Source: Paraburkholderia elongata (GTDB lineage Bacteria; Pseudomonadota; Gammaproteobacteria; Burkholderiales; Burkholderiaceae). From it: DNA of 44,599 nucleotides. Position 1 is the first letter of the stretch. Each line of letters starts with the position of its first letter. The notes under the pieces are model-generated. The model saw only the letters and a program-made list of their open reading frames with translations. It ran no database searches and had not been told where the DNA came from. A program made the translations under genes and the position numbers. Below, one piece after another: positions 32,950-41,954 of the stretch. The stretch spans positions 1 through 44,599 of the forward strand of contig NZ_WOEZ01000095.1 of assembly GCF_013177735.1 (NCBI RefSeq), written 5' to 3'.

Positions 32950-33435
32950 ATGCAGATGAAAAGGACCTCCTCTACCGCTCGCATCGCAGCGGCAGACACG
33001 GCGAGCCCGAGACTCTCGGATTTCCTGTGCTTTGCGATCTATTCGGCCAATCTCGCTTTTGGCCGGGCCTACCGGCCGATTCTCGATGAACTTGGCCTCA
33101 CATACACGCAATACATCGCCCTAATCGTGCTGTGGGAAGGCGGCAGTCAGACCGTTAGCGCGCTGGGCGAAAAGCTGTTTCTCGAATCCAACACCCTGAC
33201 GCCTATCCTCAAGAAGCTCGAAGGGATGGGTTACCTTCAGCGACAGCGTGATCCGGCAGATGAGCGGCAGGTGCTGGTCACCCTGACGGACGCCGGCCGG
33301 CAACTACGGGAGGGCGCGTTGAGCATAAGTCTCTTCGACGCCACCGGCCTGACGGCCGATGAGTTCTCCAGCATGCAAAATGGCGTCGTCAAGCTGCGCG
33401 ACAATCTCATCAAGGCGGCGCAGCAGAAGGAATAA
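32950..33435 (+). CDS. ohrR: OhrR-type MarR regulator
   Basis: A 161-residue MarR-family repressor. The peroxide-sensing Cys27 lies in DFLCFAIYSANLAFGRAYRP, the OhrR signature, and the winged HTH follows (LTYTQYIALIVLWEG, LGEKLFLESNTLTPILKKLE, RDPADERQVLVTLT). Oxidation of the Cys by organic hydroperoxides releases it from DNA and derepresses ohr. A second ATG at 32956 has slightly better spacing to AAGGA and may be the true start. Confidence 0.93.
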   Translation: MQMKRTSSTARIAAADTASPRLSDFLCFAIYSANLAFGRAYRPILDELGLTYTQYIALIVLWEGGSQTVSALGEKLFLESNTLTPILKKLEGMGYLQRQRDPADERQVLVTLTDAGRQLREGALSISLFDATGLTADEFSSMQNGVVKLRDNLIKAAQQKE

Positions 33436-33472
33436 GCCGCGCTGTGCGACGCATGGTGCTGAACCAGCCGGC

Positions 33473-33673
33473 GGTACGCAGGCAGATGGCAAGCCTGTCC
33501 GGTTGCGCGTCACGATCGACGGCCTGCCGCCGGGCGCATCGCATGGCGCCGACATCGCAGCCGACGGCAGCGGGACCGTGAATAGCGTGCGTCTGTATCA
33601 GTTGGTGCGGCAGACGGGGCCGATACGGGATCGGACATATCAGGCCCGCTTGGCCGACGCAATCGCGGATTAA
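33473..33673 (+). pseudogene. C-terminal remnant of a DipZ/thioredoxin-like protein
   Basis: The frame reads DGKPVRLRVTIDGLPPGASH then GADIAADGSGTV and LYQLVRQTGPIRDRTYQ, which matches the C-terminal carbohydrate-binding-like module of DipZ-type cytochrome c biogenesis/thioredoxin proteins. The N-terminal membrane and thioredoxin parts are missing and the final residues deviate, so this is a fragment. It has no start or ribosome-binding site. Such genes are often near peroxide-stress genes, which fits the adjacent ohrR. Confidence 0.6.
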
Positions 33674-33774
33674 CCTCGTGGCCAATCTTCCGACGATTCG
33701 TATTTCATCGCATTCGGAATGTGGCTGGGACTCTGCAGCATCCGGCTGCCGTCTCTATTGTTGTTGTTTTGAAA

Positions 33775-33790
33775 ACGGTGAATTCACCGT
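33775..33790. repeat. 16-bp perfect palindrome
   Basis: ACGGTGAATTCACCGT is fully self-complementary and lies in a gene-free stretch 110 bases before a small ORF. It could be an operator half-pair or a chance palindrome. Confidence 0.6.
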
Positions 33791-33900
33791 GGCTGCGTTG
33801 ATGTCCAGCGCATAGTGCTTAGACTGGCTTGTGTGGACAAACCATTCACGCGCATCAGAGTGCTAACTGAATCGCATGATTCAACGATGTGGAGCATCAG

Positions 33901-34065
33901 ATGGACATCCTTGACCTGGCTCGGAAATCGGGAATGACGTTGGTTCTTGACGCGAAGATTGGACGTCAGGAGTACCGCACAGTGCACGGCTCAGTCGCGG
34001 CGCTTGAGCGCTTCGCCGAGCTTCTCGCTGCGTCGATGCACGATGAGCTGGTGGAGCAGGATTGA
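33901..34065 (+). CDS. Small hypothetical protein (54 aa)
   Basis: A 54-residue ORF, MDILDLARKSGMTLVLDAKI then GRQEYRTVHGSVAALERFAE and a short acidic tail. The Ser/Val-Ala-Leu-x-x-Phe-Ala pattern and Burkholderia-like codon use suggest a genuine small protein; similar short proteins are, as I recall, scattered in Burkholderiaceae genomes. TGGAG lies about 8 bases upstream. No function can be given. An inverted repeat TGAATC-N4-GATTCA (33868-33883) sits just before it. Confidence 0.6.
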   Translation: MDILDLARKSGMTLVLDAKIGRQEYRTVHGSVAALERFAELLAASMHDELVEQD

Positions 34066-34101
34066 TGCATGTTGACAGCAATCTCATCTTCCCACCCCCA
34101 C

Positions 34102-35061
34102 CTAAACACCGATCCGATCACCGGCACGAGCCTCACGTCGCACTTCCTGCGGCGGTAGGCCAAACCCGCGCATGAACGCTTCGCGCATATGCCGACGGTC
34201 GCGAAACCCCGTCTCTTTCGCGATCACTTCCAGCGAGTGGCGGCTCTTCTCGATCATCAACCGCGCGGCTTCAAGCCGCAACCCTTCGATCGCCTTCGCG
34301 GGCGACTGTCCCGTCTCCAGCGTGAACACCCGGCTGAACTGCCGCGGGCTCAGATGCGCCGCATTCGCAAGGTCCTCCACCTGAAGCGGCCGGCTCAGGT
34401 TCTTGCGCGCATAGTTCAGCGCGTCCTGGATGCGGTCGGACTTTGGTGCCAGATCGAGCATTTCCGAATGCTGCGACTGGCCACCCGAGCGCCGTTGATG
34501 CATCACGAGCTTGTGCGCGACCGAACGCGCCACATCGGCGCCGAGATCCTTCTCGACCATCCCGAGCGCGAGGTCGAGCCCCGCGGTCATGCCCGCCGAT
34601 GTCCAGATCGGTCCATCGACAATGTAGATGCGATCTTCCTCGACATGGATGTCCGGAAACCGGCTCGTCATCTCGCGGGCAAAGGCCCAATGCGTGGTCG
34701 CGCGCCGGTTCGCGAGCAGCCCTGCTTCAGCCAGTACAAAACCGCCCGTGCAGATGCCGGCAATGCGTCGCGCTCGCGTAGCCGCCTTGCGCAGGAACGC
34801 GAGCACTTCGGCGGCTGGCGGCGAGGTGAGCGGCGTGTTGACGCCCGCCGCGAACCACGTGTCGATCGGGGTGCGCAAGCTTAGCGGCCGCGTGCCGACG
34901 GACATGCCGAGCGAGGAGTGCACCTCGCCACCCGCCACCGAAAAGTTCTCGAGCTTGTAGAAGGCTTCGCCCGTCACAAGGTTCGCGTATTCGAAAACCG
35001 ACTGTGACGCGAGCGCCATCACCTGGAAGCCATCGCTCAACAAATATCCGATCCGGTGCAT
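34102..35061 (-). CDS. GlxA-family AraC-type regulator with DJ-1-like domain
   Basis: A 319-residue fusion. Residues 1-190 are a class I GATase/DJ-1-like domain with the elbow Cys104 in IAGICTGGFVLAEAG; residues about 215-310 are a double-HTH AraC domain (VEDLANAAHLSPRQFSRVFTLETGQSP, IAKETGFRDRRHMREAFMRGFG). GlxA-type proteins are transcriptional regulators in which the DJ-1 part probably senses a ligand. It is divergent from an SDR gene at 35206, its likely target. Complete in length. Confidence 0.94.
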   Translation of the reverse strand: MHRIGYLLSDGFQVMALASQSVFEYANLVTGEAFYKLENFSVAGGEVHSSLGMSVGTRPLSLRTPIDTWFAAGVNTPLTSPPAAEVLAFLRKAATRARRIAGICTGGFVLAEAGLLANRRATTHWAFAREMTSRFPDIHVEEDRIYIVDGPIWTSAGMTAGLDLALGMVEKDLGADVARSVAHKLVMHQRRSGGQSQHSEMLDLAPKSDRIQDALNYARKNLSRPLQVEDLANAAHLSPRQFSRVFTLETGQSPAKAIEGLRLEAARLMIEKSRHSLEVIAKETGFRDRRHMREAFMRGFGLPPQEVRREARAGDRIGV

Positions 35062-35205
35062 GTCGGCCCTCCGATGTTCATCAAGTCAGACATTCTATGC
35101 GAAGAGATGTCCTTAATCACAACCATATGTGTCATTTGCGTCGGCGTCAATCCGGACCACAATTGCCTCACGCAATCACCGACGAACTTCCAACAGGAGT
35201 ACATC

Positions 35206-36006
35206 ATGACTCAGGCACATCAGGGTACGGCGCTCATTACGGGTGCATCCACCGGCATCGGCGCGGTCTATGCCGAGCGGCTCGCAAAACGCGGCTACGA
35301 TCTGATCCTCGTTGCGCGCAGCCGCGACCGGCTCGTGAGTCTCGCCGAACGCATCGCGAACGGAACGCGCCGGTCCGTCGAGATCATCGACGCCGATCTG
35401 AATGACCCGACTTCGCTCTCCCGGGTGGAAGCGAAGCTGAGGGAAGACGCCAGCATCGCGCTGCTCGTGAACAACGCGGGTGTCGGCACGCACACGCCGT
35501 TGCTCGACAGCGATGTCGACGCCATGACGCGGATGATCGACCTGAACGTCACCGCACTTACCCGCCTCACGTACGCCGCGGTGCCGGGCTTCGTCTCGCG
35601 TGGCAAGGGCGCGATCATCAACATCTCCTCGATTGTAAGCATCGCGCCGGAGATCCTGAACGGCGTGTATGGCGGCACCAAGGCCTTCGTGCTTGCGTTC
35701 AGCCAGTCGCTGCATCACGAGCTCACCATCAAGGGCGTGAAGGTGCAGGCGGTGCTGCCCGGCGCCACGGCCACCGATTTCTGGCAGACCGGTGGCCTGC
35801 CGCTCGACAACCTCGATCCGGCCATCGTCATGTCCGCTGGCGACATGGTCGATGCGGCGCTCACGGGCTTTGATCGGGGCGAGCTCGTCACGATTCCGTC
35901 CCTGCACGACGGCGCAAAGTGGGACGCCTTCGAAGCCGCGCGCCAGGCGATGTTGCCGGAACATTCGTCCAACACGCCCGCGCGCCGCTACACCGCTAAC
36001 GAATGA
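35206..36006 (+). CDS. Short-chain dehydrogenase/reductase
   Basis: A 266-residue classical SDR. ATG 35206 is chosen for CAGGAG seven bases upstream; the frame is open farther up. Cofactor motif TGASTGIG (12-19), Arg-Asn/Asp pattern VARSRDR favouring NADP, NNAGVGT, SSIVS and catalytic YGGTK are all seen. The QAVLPGATATDFW block is typical of oxidoreductases of the DltE/YqjQ kind. Substrate unknown. Divergent from the GlxA-type regulator. Confidence 0.92.
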   Translation: MTQAHQGTALITGASTGIGAVYAERLAKRGYDLILVARSRDRLVSLAERIANGTRRSVEIIDADLNDPTSLSRVEAKLREDASIALLVNNAGVGTHTPLLDSDVDAMTRMIDLNVTALTRLTYAAVPGFVSRGKGAIINISSIVSIAPEILNGVYGGTKAFVLAFSQSLHHELTIKGVKVQAVLPGATATDFWQTGGLPLDNLDPAIVMSAGDMVDAALTGFDRGELVTIPSLHDGAKWDAFEAARQAMLPEHSSNTPARRYTANE

Positions 36007-36107
36007 ACCGTCCAGGGCGCATAGAAACGATCGCGCGAATGCAAGCGGTATTGACGCGATACCGAAACGGCGCCTGTAACCGTGGGCGCCGCAAGGCCGC
36101 AACCCAC

Positions 36108-36200
36108 ACGTGCAAGACTCACACCACGGGCGGACGCGACGGCGCATCACGCAGTTCCGACGGATGCCTTGACGTCGGGCTCTCGGCGCCGGGTGGATGG
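36108..36200 (+). pseudogene. Remnant of a second ohr gene
   Basis: The frame reads TCKTHTTGGRDGASRSSDGC then LDVGLSAPGG, matching residues about 10-40 of Ohr (compare GKTHVSSGGRNGTARSSDGR in the gene at 32365). Everything after the glycine is lost. It is a dead fragment of a paralogue that differed from the intact ohr and lies opposite to it in direction. Confidence 0.65.
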
Positions 36201-36335
36201 AGACACCGCCCGGTTTGCCAGGTCGATCTTGATATGATGTAAAAACGACAGCAATGACCAAAGACCTTACAACTAATCCAGTTGGCATAAAAGGAGTCCG
36301 TGGATTGATGCCGAATTCGACCTGCCGCGACCACG

Positions 36336-37474
36336 ATGAGTGACACGATGCAACCGCCGTTTTCCGTTCTCTTCGTCGATGACGACGAGATGTCGCGTAA
36401 CCATTTCGCACGCGCGATCCGCGAGGACTACCGTGTGCATGTGGCGCATGGCGCAGACGAGGCGATTGCCGTGCTGAGCGAGTACGGACGGGAGATTGCC
36501 GTACTGGTGACCGATTTCCGTATGCCGGGGCGCGACGGAGATGATCTCCTGCGCCAGGTGGCGCAGGAGTATCCGCAAATCGTGCGCATACTTGTGACCG
36601 CCTACGCTGACAAGGACATGCTGCTGCAGACCGTCAATACCGGTGACATATTCCGTATTCTGGAAAAGCCGCTTCGGACGGAATCGGTGCGCGAGGTCCT
36701 GAAACTGGCGATCGCGCGCTACACCGAGCGGGAAACGCGTCAACAGCAGCTATTGGCGATGGATGAGACGCTTGCCTTCCTCGCCCATGAGCTCAATACG
36801 CCATTGGCATCGATCTCGCTTTTTGCACGCGCCGTCGAGTCTGACGTTGCCGAGCAATACGATCCGGAGCGTCAAAGGGAAATCGGCCACGCCGCAACGT
36901 CAATGTTTAACAATGCGCAGTATTGCTTGACGCTGATCTCGTCTTTCTGGGCGACGGTGCACAAAAGTGGCGGGCAGCAGTCTGCATCGGGCAGTGGGCC
37001 CCGCGAAACACAGGCGACGCGATTGATCGCCACCTTGCTCGATACCTATCCGTTTGCCGGGTCGCAGCGCGATTGGATAGAAGTCGACGTGCAAGAGGAT
37101 TTTGTTGTGCGCGCAATGCCCAATTGCGTGGCGCTCGTACTCTCCTCGCTGTTGTCCAACGCTTTGCGTGCGCTCAATGGCTCAGCTGCGCCTTCGGTGT
37201 GCCTTGAAGTAGCAGGGGGGGCGAACCGGAGATCCGTGTTCGCGACAACGGTCCGGGGATTGCGCCGGAGATAAAAGCGCGTTTGCTGCTCGATCCCGTC
37301 ACGACTTACGCCGGGGCCGGCGGGCACGGCATGGGCATGATCTTTTGCAACCGCATCATGCAATCTTTTGGTGGGTGCCTGCGGATCGAATCCGAATTGG
37401 GTGCGGGCACCACAGTCACAATGGGTTTTCCGGGTTTCAAAAGTGGCTATCCATCGCTCAGCACGTCCCGATGA
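36336..37474 (+). pseudogene. Receiver-histidine kinase (PhcR/PhcQ-like), frameshifted at a G7 run
   Basis: About 379 residues in two frames. Frame 1 (36336 to about 37221): receiver domain with acidic pocket VDDDE, phospho-acceptor Asp60 (VTDFRMPG), Lys111 (LEKPLR), then a dimerisation helix with His151 in AHELNTPLASI, and the N-box SSLLSNALRA. Frame 2 (about 37221-37474): RDNGPGIAPE and the G-box GHGMGMIFCNRIMQSFGG. The junction is GGGGGGG at 37215-37221; one missing G explains the shift. A receiver followed by a kinase core is the layout of PhcR/PhcQ in Ralstonia and relatives. Its end overlaps the end of the convergent hybrid kinase gene by 28 bases. Confidence 0.82.
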
Positions 37475-40005
37475 TCGCGACGTGCTTTGGCTGAAGCGAA
37501 ATACATCTGTAGCGCGTCGGCTGAGCGGCCGCCCAACAGGGAAATTTGTTCAAGCCAGCCGGCCTCCGAAGGCCATTCACCTTCAACCACCCGCGGATAA
37601 ATTTGCCTCGCGAATTGATGCAGCGCTTTGGCTCCGGTATTGCCGCTGACGCCAAGAAGGGCGTGCAATGCTCCGTGCGTCGATTCGAAGTCAAGGGCCG
37701 CCACACTGGTACCAAGTCGCGCCACCAGCAAACGAATCTGCTCAATGCCGTCGAGGAACGATTGGTCCAGCAAATCAAGCGCCACCAGTTCTTCGAGGTG
37801 TTTCTCATCGAGCAGGCCGCCTTCCGCGATGGTCGCAAGCTTGCCGGTTTTCTCGCTTGGCCTCGCCGACGTTTCTGATAGCTCTGCCTTCGTTGGAGCA
37901 TTCGAACCACGTTGCTGGGCAAACTGTCTTGCAAGGCACGCATAAAGAGACCCGACCTGCACGGGTTTTATCATGACCTCGTTCATGCCGGCGCTCAGGC
38001 ATGCCTGCACCGCTTTGATATCGGACTGGCTGGTCAAGGCAATGATCGGCACTTTGGCATACGCGTCGGCGCGGGCGCGAATCAACGCGGTTGTGTCCAC
38101 GCCGCTCATGCCCGGCATATTCATATCCATCACGATGGCATCGATGGTGCCGTTCTCCTGCAGCCGAGCCAGCACAGCCTGCCCATGTTCGGCTTCGAAA
38201 ACGCTCGCACCGCATCGCTCCAGATAGGCTTTGGCAACCAGCCTGCTGTATGTGTCATCGTCAGCCACCAGGATCGATTTGCCGGAGAACCCGTCGAACC
38301 GCTGGCTCAGATGGTGCCGATTGCCGTTTTCGAAGAGCGCCTGGAGCGAGCTTATCAATTCCACCACGCTGCAGGATTTTCTAATAATTTCGTCCATGCC
38401 GGCTCTTCGGGCGAGCACGCGCACCACATTGCCGGGCTCCGCCGTATAGGCGGCGATCAGAACATTCGAGTCCAGATATTCATGGTCGGCGCGAATTTTT
38501 TCGGCGGTGGTGTAGCCGTCCAGGACGGGCATATTGACGTCCATCAATACGAGGTCGTAGGGAGGCGACTCTCGGAGCATGGTCAACGCCACTTGCCCGT
38601 TTTCGGCTTCGCTTGTGCGTGCGCCTACCTTAGACAATGCGCGACGGGTTTTCGCTCGCTGACCCGCGTCGTCGTCGACGAGAAGGATGCGCTTCCCCTT
38701 GAAAATGGGCGTGGCGCGTTCAAAAATCTTGTGCTCATGGTCCGCGACTTCGCTTTCCGTGACGGCTGGAAATTGCAGCGTAAATTGCGTGAATTTTCCG
38801 ACTTCCGACCGGCAGCCGATGGTGCCGCCAAAGGCACGCATCGCACGCTGGCAGTAGGCCAGCCCTAGTCCTGTACCACCCGAATTTCCCGCTGTACGGA
38901 AGGGCTCGAATAGATGCGGCAGCATGTCGGGCGAAATGCCCGGGCCGGTGTCGTGAACGATAACCGATTGGCGGTCGATCGTAAGCGTAAGCGTTGCTGA
39001 TCGATGCGTGGCAATGTGATGGAGCGCGTTCTTGATCAGATTGAACAGGGTGAACAGATAGACGGTTTCGTCGACTTTGAAAGTGAAATCTTCCAGCACC
39101 ACGAGTCTGACCTTGCTGCGCTCCTTTTCATCACCGAAGCCATATTCGTCTAGCGCTTTACGTGTGGTAACCGCCGCACTCAGGTAGGCGAGGTAATCTG
39201 AGCGGATGGGTTTTGCGCTGACTTCGTCCAGTGTCATCGCGATAATGCGCAGGCCTCGCTCAATCGACAATTGGCCGTGGGCGACATGACGATAGAGCAG
39301 CGCCGCACTGTGGTGCGGCAAGGCCGGCGACCGGTCGGATTCTATCGTCGCAGGCAGCGCCTCTTCCACGCGATCCAGAACGTGCTTCAGCTGGCTGAGG
39401 GGATTGCGCATTTCATGGGCGATCGAGCCCGCGAGGGCCTGCAATGCCCGGTTTCTTTCGACAAAGATGCGCCCTTTGCTGATCGCATAGCTGAAGGCCA
39501 TGCTGCACAAGACGACAACGGGCAGCACGGCGAGATCCGACTTGTTGGCCGCGCTTAGAACGATCGGAGCCGGCGAGCTGACCACCGCAGCCAGCGTGCC
39601 GGAAAAAACACCCATGCCGATACAGGCCATCAGCAAAAGCGGGTTGTCGATGCATAGCGCCATGATGAAAAGCATCATGACCTCGGTCATCATCCACATA
39701 GTGGAGAATGAATTTCTGATCGCGAGGAACGTACAAACAAATGGCAATACGTAGATCAGGCAGCAGTGCCAATAGATCAGCAGGTAGCTGTTAAACCGCT
39801 TTGGCCAACGCGCCTGAAAGATCAATGGAATGCAGATGACCGCCGCACTCAATCGGAGGAAGAGATTGTCGTACGGCTGCGGCAGAACGTAGGTCCAGAC
39901 GACGTAGTAGATGGGGTGGCACAGGAGGCCCAATATGCCTCCCCATCGAATTGCTAGCCGGCTTCGTTCCAGCAAATCCCGCATGCTCTCGCGCGGTATC
40001 ACCAT
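37447..40005 (-). CDS. CqsS/LqsS/PhcS-like hybrid sensor kinase
   Basis: An 852-residue membrane protein. Residues about 18-175 hold six or so membrane helices with ILGLLCHPIYYVVWTYVLPQPY, closely recalling the CqsS sensor domain (LGFPAYYFIWTYWFPQPYES in Vibrio). Kinase core: H197 (SIAHEMRNPLSQL), N-box NLIKNALHH (322-330), DTGPGI (352-357), GGTGLGLAYC. Then two receivers (D489 in VLMDVNMP, D627 in VMDMNMPG) and an HPt domain with H781 (ALHALLGVSGNTGA). This is a full phosphorelay protein of the family that senses alpha-hydroxyketones or 3-hydroxy fatty-acid methyl esters. It is the second gene after the acyl-reductase-like gene, 17 bases apart. Confidence 0.92.
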   Translation of the reverse strand: MVIPRESMRDLLERSRLAIRWGGILGLLCHPIYYVVWTYVLPQPYDNLFLRLSAAVICIPLIFQARWPKRFNSYLLIYWHCCLIYVLPFVCTFLAIRNSFSTMWMMTEVMMLFIMALCIDNPLLLMACIGMGVFSGTLAAVVSSPAPIVLSAANKSDLAVLPVVVLCSMAFSYAISKGRIFVERNRALQALAGSIAHEMRNPLSQLKHVLDRVEEALPATIESDRSPALPHHSAALLYRHVAHGQLSIERGLRIIAMTLDEVSAKPIRSDYLAYLSAAVTTRKALDEYGFGDEKERSKVRLVVLEDFTFKVDETVYLFTLFNLIKNALHHIATHRSATLTLTIDRQSVIVHDTGPGISPDMLPHLFEPFRTAGNSGGTGLGLAYCQRAMRAFGGTIGCRSEVGKFTQFTLQFPAVTESEVADHEHKIFERATPIFKGKRILLVDDDAGQRAKTRRALSKVGARTSEAENGQVALTMLRESPPYDLVLMDVNMPVLDGYTTAEKIRADHEYLDSNVLIAAYTAEPGNVVRVLARRAGMDEIIRKSCSVVELISSLQALFENGNRHHLSQRFDGFSGKSILVADDDTYSRLVAKAYLERCGASVFEAEHGQAVLARLQENGTIDAIVMDMNMPGMSGVDTTALIRARADAYAKVPIIALTSQSDIKAVQACLSAGMNEVMIKPVQVGSLYACLARQFAQQRGSNAPTKAELSETSARPSEKTGKLATIAEGGLLDEKHLEELVALDLLDQSFLDGIEQIRLLVARLGTSVAALDFESTHGALHALLGVSGNTGAKALHQFARQIYPRVVEGEWPSEAGWLEQISLLGGRSADALQMYFASAKARRDHRDVLSDG

Positions 40006-40022
40006 CAGGCCTCCGATGCCAT

Positions 40023-41249
40023 TTACGACCCTATCAGTTCATGCGTGTCGCGATGTTGCACGTCCAGCGTTATCGGCGAACCGTTTTTCCCGTGAAAAGG
40101 TCCGACCGAAAACCCGTACTTCTTCAGAAGACCGTGAGTATATGAAACGGACCACACAGGCGGGCTGCCAACGATGAAATCGGAAGCGATGCCTTCCTGC
40201 CAGGCGGCGTACCCCTCGGCGAAACAAGTATAGCAATCGCGGGTGCTCGGCAGTCTGAACGGGAACTTGGTGTCGAGTCCGGCGGGACCACGCGCGAAGC
40301 ACTCAATATATAGCGTATGAGCCCGTGACGCGAGTTCAGCCTCGACGCTTGCCGCCCGGGGGTGGGAGTCGTCGATCCAGAACTGTGCCCGTTTGAGGTC
40401 GGAAGAGCTCAGGTAGGGAACGCTGGTGCTGCTGGCGAGGATTGCACCATCGAACTGAGGCAGTGGCGTGTCCGCACTGAAGGTGTGGACCGAAACCCGG
40501 GTGCGTCCCAGCAGATCCGAGGCCATCAGTTCTCTCGCTTGTTCCGTGAGCAGGTTCACCTTGTCCGGCAAATCGATTAAAACAAGCTCTTTCGGCGCAT
40601 CTTTGTAGAGCAGGTATTTAGCTACCGTCGTGCCGAGCCGTCCGGCTGCGCCAAATAGAGCGAGCTTCGTCCTGCCGAATTCGAGGTCGAGTTCATTGCA
40701 GCAGTGGGTGGCCCAGTCTTTCAGCATCGCCGCGGTAGCCGCATGACCCGTGGTGATGTGAGGTGGCTTTGTATGACGCGGGAGTGCGCCATAGTTGCAG
40801 GCATACGGCGTGGACGCGCCCATCGCCACCATATTCAATCCTGCCTGCCTTGCCAGTTCAAGGGCCGGGAAAAATTGCGTCTCTCGAAACCGCTTGATGC
40901 CGCGTGGGCTTCCAAGCCACAGCTCAAGGGGAACCGGACACGCAATGTTGGCCCCTATGACCTGGGATCCCGAATAGATAGGTGATGCAATGAAAGGCTT
41001 TGTTCTCCAAAGCTCTTCTTCGAATGACGCATTTCTATCTTTTACATTGTGAAATGAAAATGAAAGCGTATCCCAATCGGTAGCGTGAAACAAAAAGCCG
41101 ACGCCGCCTTGACCGGCGGGAAGATTGTCCCGTATTTCTTCCGGGTGAATTGTGTGTTTGAGTGCCAACGGCGCACTATTGGAGTGCGAGCAAAATGTGC
41201 CGTGCCCGTCGCAATCGGTCGATATTTCCTTGTGAAGAGACGTTCTCAT
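40023..41249 (-). CDS. Acyl-ACP/acyl-CoA reductase-like protein (possible signal synthase)
   Basis: A 408-residue Rossmann protein resembling cyanobacterial long-chain acyl-ACP reductase in block order: SGSQVIGANIACP (compare the AAR glycine-Lys-Val-Ile block), FFPALELARQAGLNMVAMGA, ITTGHAATAA (TTGN block), nucleotide motif LALFGAAGRLGTTVAKYL (196-213) and CYTCFAEGY with Cys342, which lines up with the AAR active-site Cys of FACFAEA. It could reduce an acyl thioester to an aldehyde or related product. AAGGGA precedes the ATG. It is first in a two-gene operon with the CqsS/PhcS-like kinase, in the place where cqsA, lqsA or phcB would stand. Identity to AAR is judged from memory, so family assignment is moderate. 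Confidence 0.72.
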   Translation of the reverse strand: MRTSLHKEISTDCDGHGTFCSHSNSAPLALKHTIHPEEIRDNLPAGQGGVGFLFHATDWDTLSFSFHNVKDRNASFEEELWRTKPFIASPIYSGSQVIGANIACPVPLELWLGSPRGIKRFRETQFFPALELARQAGLNMVAMGASTPYACNYGALPRHTKPPHITTGHAATAAMLKDWATHCCNELDLEFGRTKLALFGAAGRLGTTVAKYLLYKDAPKELVLIDLPDKVNLLTEQARELMASDLLGRTRVSVHTFSADTPLPQFDGAILASSTSVPYLSSSDLKRAQFWIDDSHPRAASVEAELASRAHTLYIECFARGPAGLDTKFPFRLPSTRDCYTCFAEGYAAWQEGIASDFIVGSPPVWSVSYTHGLLKKYGFSVGPFHGKNGSPITLDVQHRDTHELIGS

Positions 41250-41558
41250 TTGTTTTCCCTTAAGTTGAAGTTACGCTGAACGGCCAGCGCAGCGTCGCAA
41301 GTCAGGATTGACCGACGATCCTTTAACTCTAGAGAAATCCGGTGCGGTGTGTCCGTTTGTTCGCTCGCATCGCACAGGGTTGCGCTTAACCGCCCTTGCA
41401 CGGACGGGACATAGACAATTCAAACGCGCTTTGGCATAAAGGCGCGAAATACAATTGCATCCGGCTTTGCACGGCCCGTTTGCAATCATCGACATCGGCG
41501 CGCAGATCGCCGAGAATCGCAAACAGGCATTCAGAATGGCTGACAAGTGGAATCGCAA
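41250..41558. other. Intergenic region between divergent genes
   Basis: 309 bases between the acyl-reductase-like operon and the lipoprotein gene. No gene is recognised. It should contain two divergent promoters, but no clear -35/-10 pair or dyad operator stood out. Confidence 0.4.
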
Positions 41559-41897
41559 ATGAATAACAATAATCGCTGGCTGCTTGCTCTTGTCTCATTC
41601 GCGTTGACTCTATTGGCAGCATGCACCGCGACCGGTCCACAAAGCGAAAACGGTCCCACGCTACCATCGGCCGCCGACGTAACAAGCCGCTGTCTGGCAC
41701 ACGCGGCGGGCAGCGGCGAGCCGACTCCAACGCTCGATCAATTAACCGGATTGCAATGGCACCGCTACGTGGGGTGTGCTTTGGCAAGCAACCTGTCCGT
41801 CGATTCGCGCAGCGTTGCCGACAACCCGGAGGCGATCGTTTCCAATTGGTCGGTGCTTCATTGCACCAGGGTGGGAGGCGCCAGCGCGTGCTATTAG
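41559..41897 (+). CDS. Small lipoprotein
   Basis: A 112-residue protein with a lipoprotein signal peptide: NNNNR basic/polar start, hydrophobic WLLALVSFALTLLAA and lipobox LAAC at about residues 20-23. The mature part contains several cysteines (SRCLAH, VGCALA, LHCTRV, SACY), perhaps two disulfides. ATG 41559 is preferred to the upstream GTG 41547 because it gives a normal signal peptide. No known domain is recognised. It precedes the MFS gene by 57 bases. Confidence 0.78.
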   Translation: MNNNNRWLLALVSFALTLLAACTATGPQSENGPTLPSAADVTSRCLAHAAGSGEPTPTLDQLTGLQWHRYVGCALASNLSVDSRSVADNPEAIVSNWSVLHCTRVGGASACY

Positions 41898-41954
41898 TAC
41901 CGCTACGCGGCGTGGAGAGTACGAGCCGCGCACAAGCAGTCAGAAGGAGGCGAA

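Noticed and set aside
35176..36411. 411-codon minus-strand frame over the SDR gene
   Set aside because: Antisense to a clear SDR and rich in Arg/His/Val without motifs.
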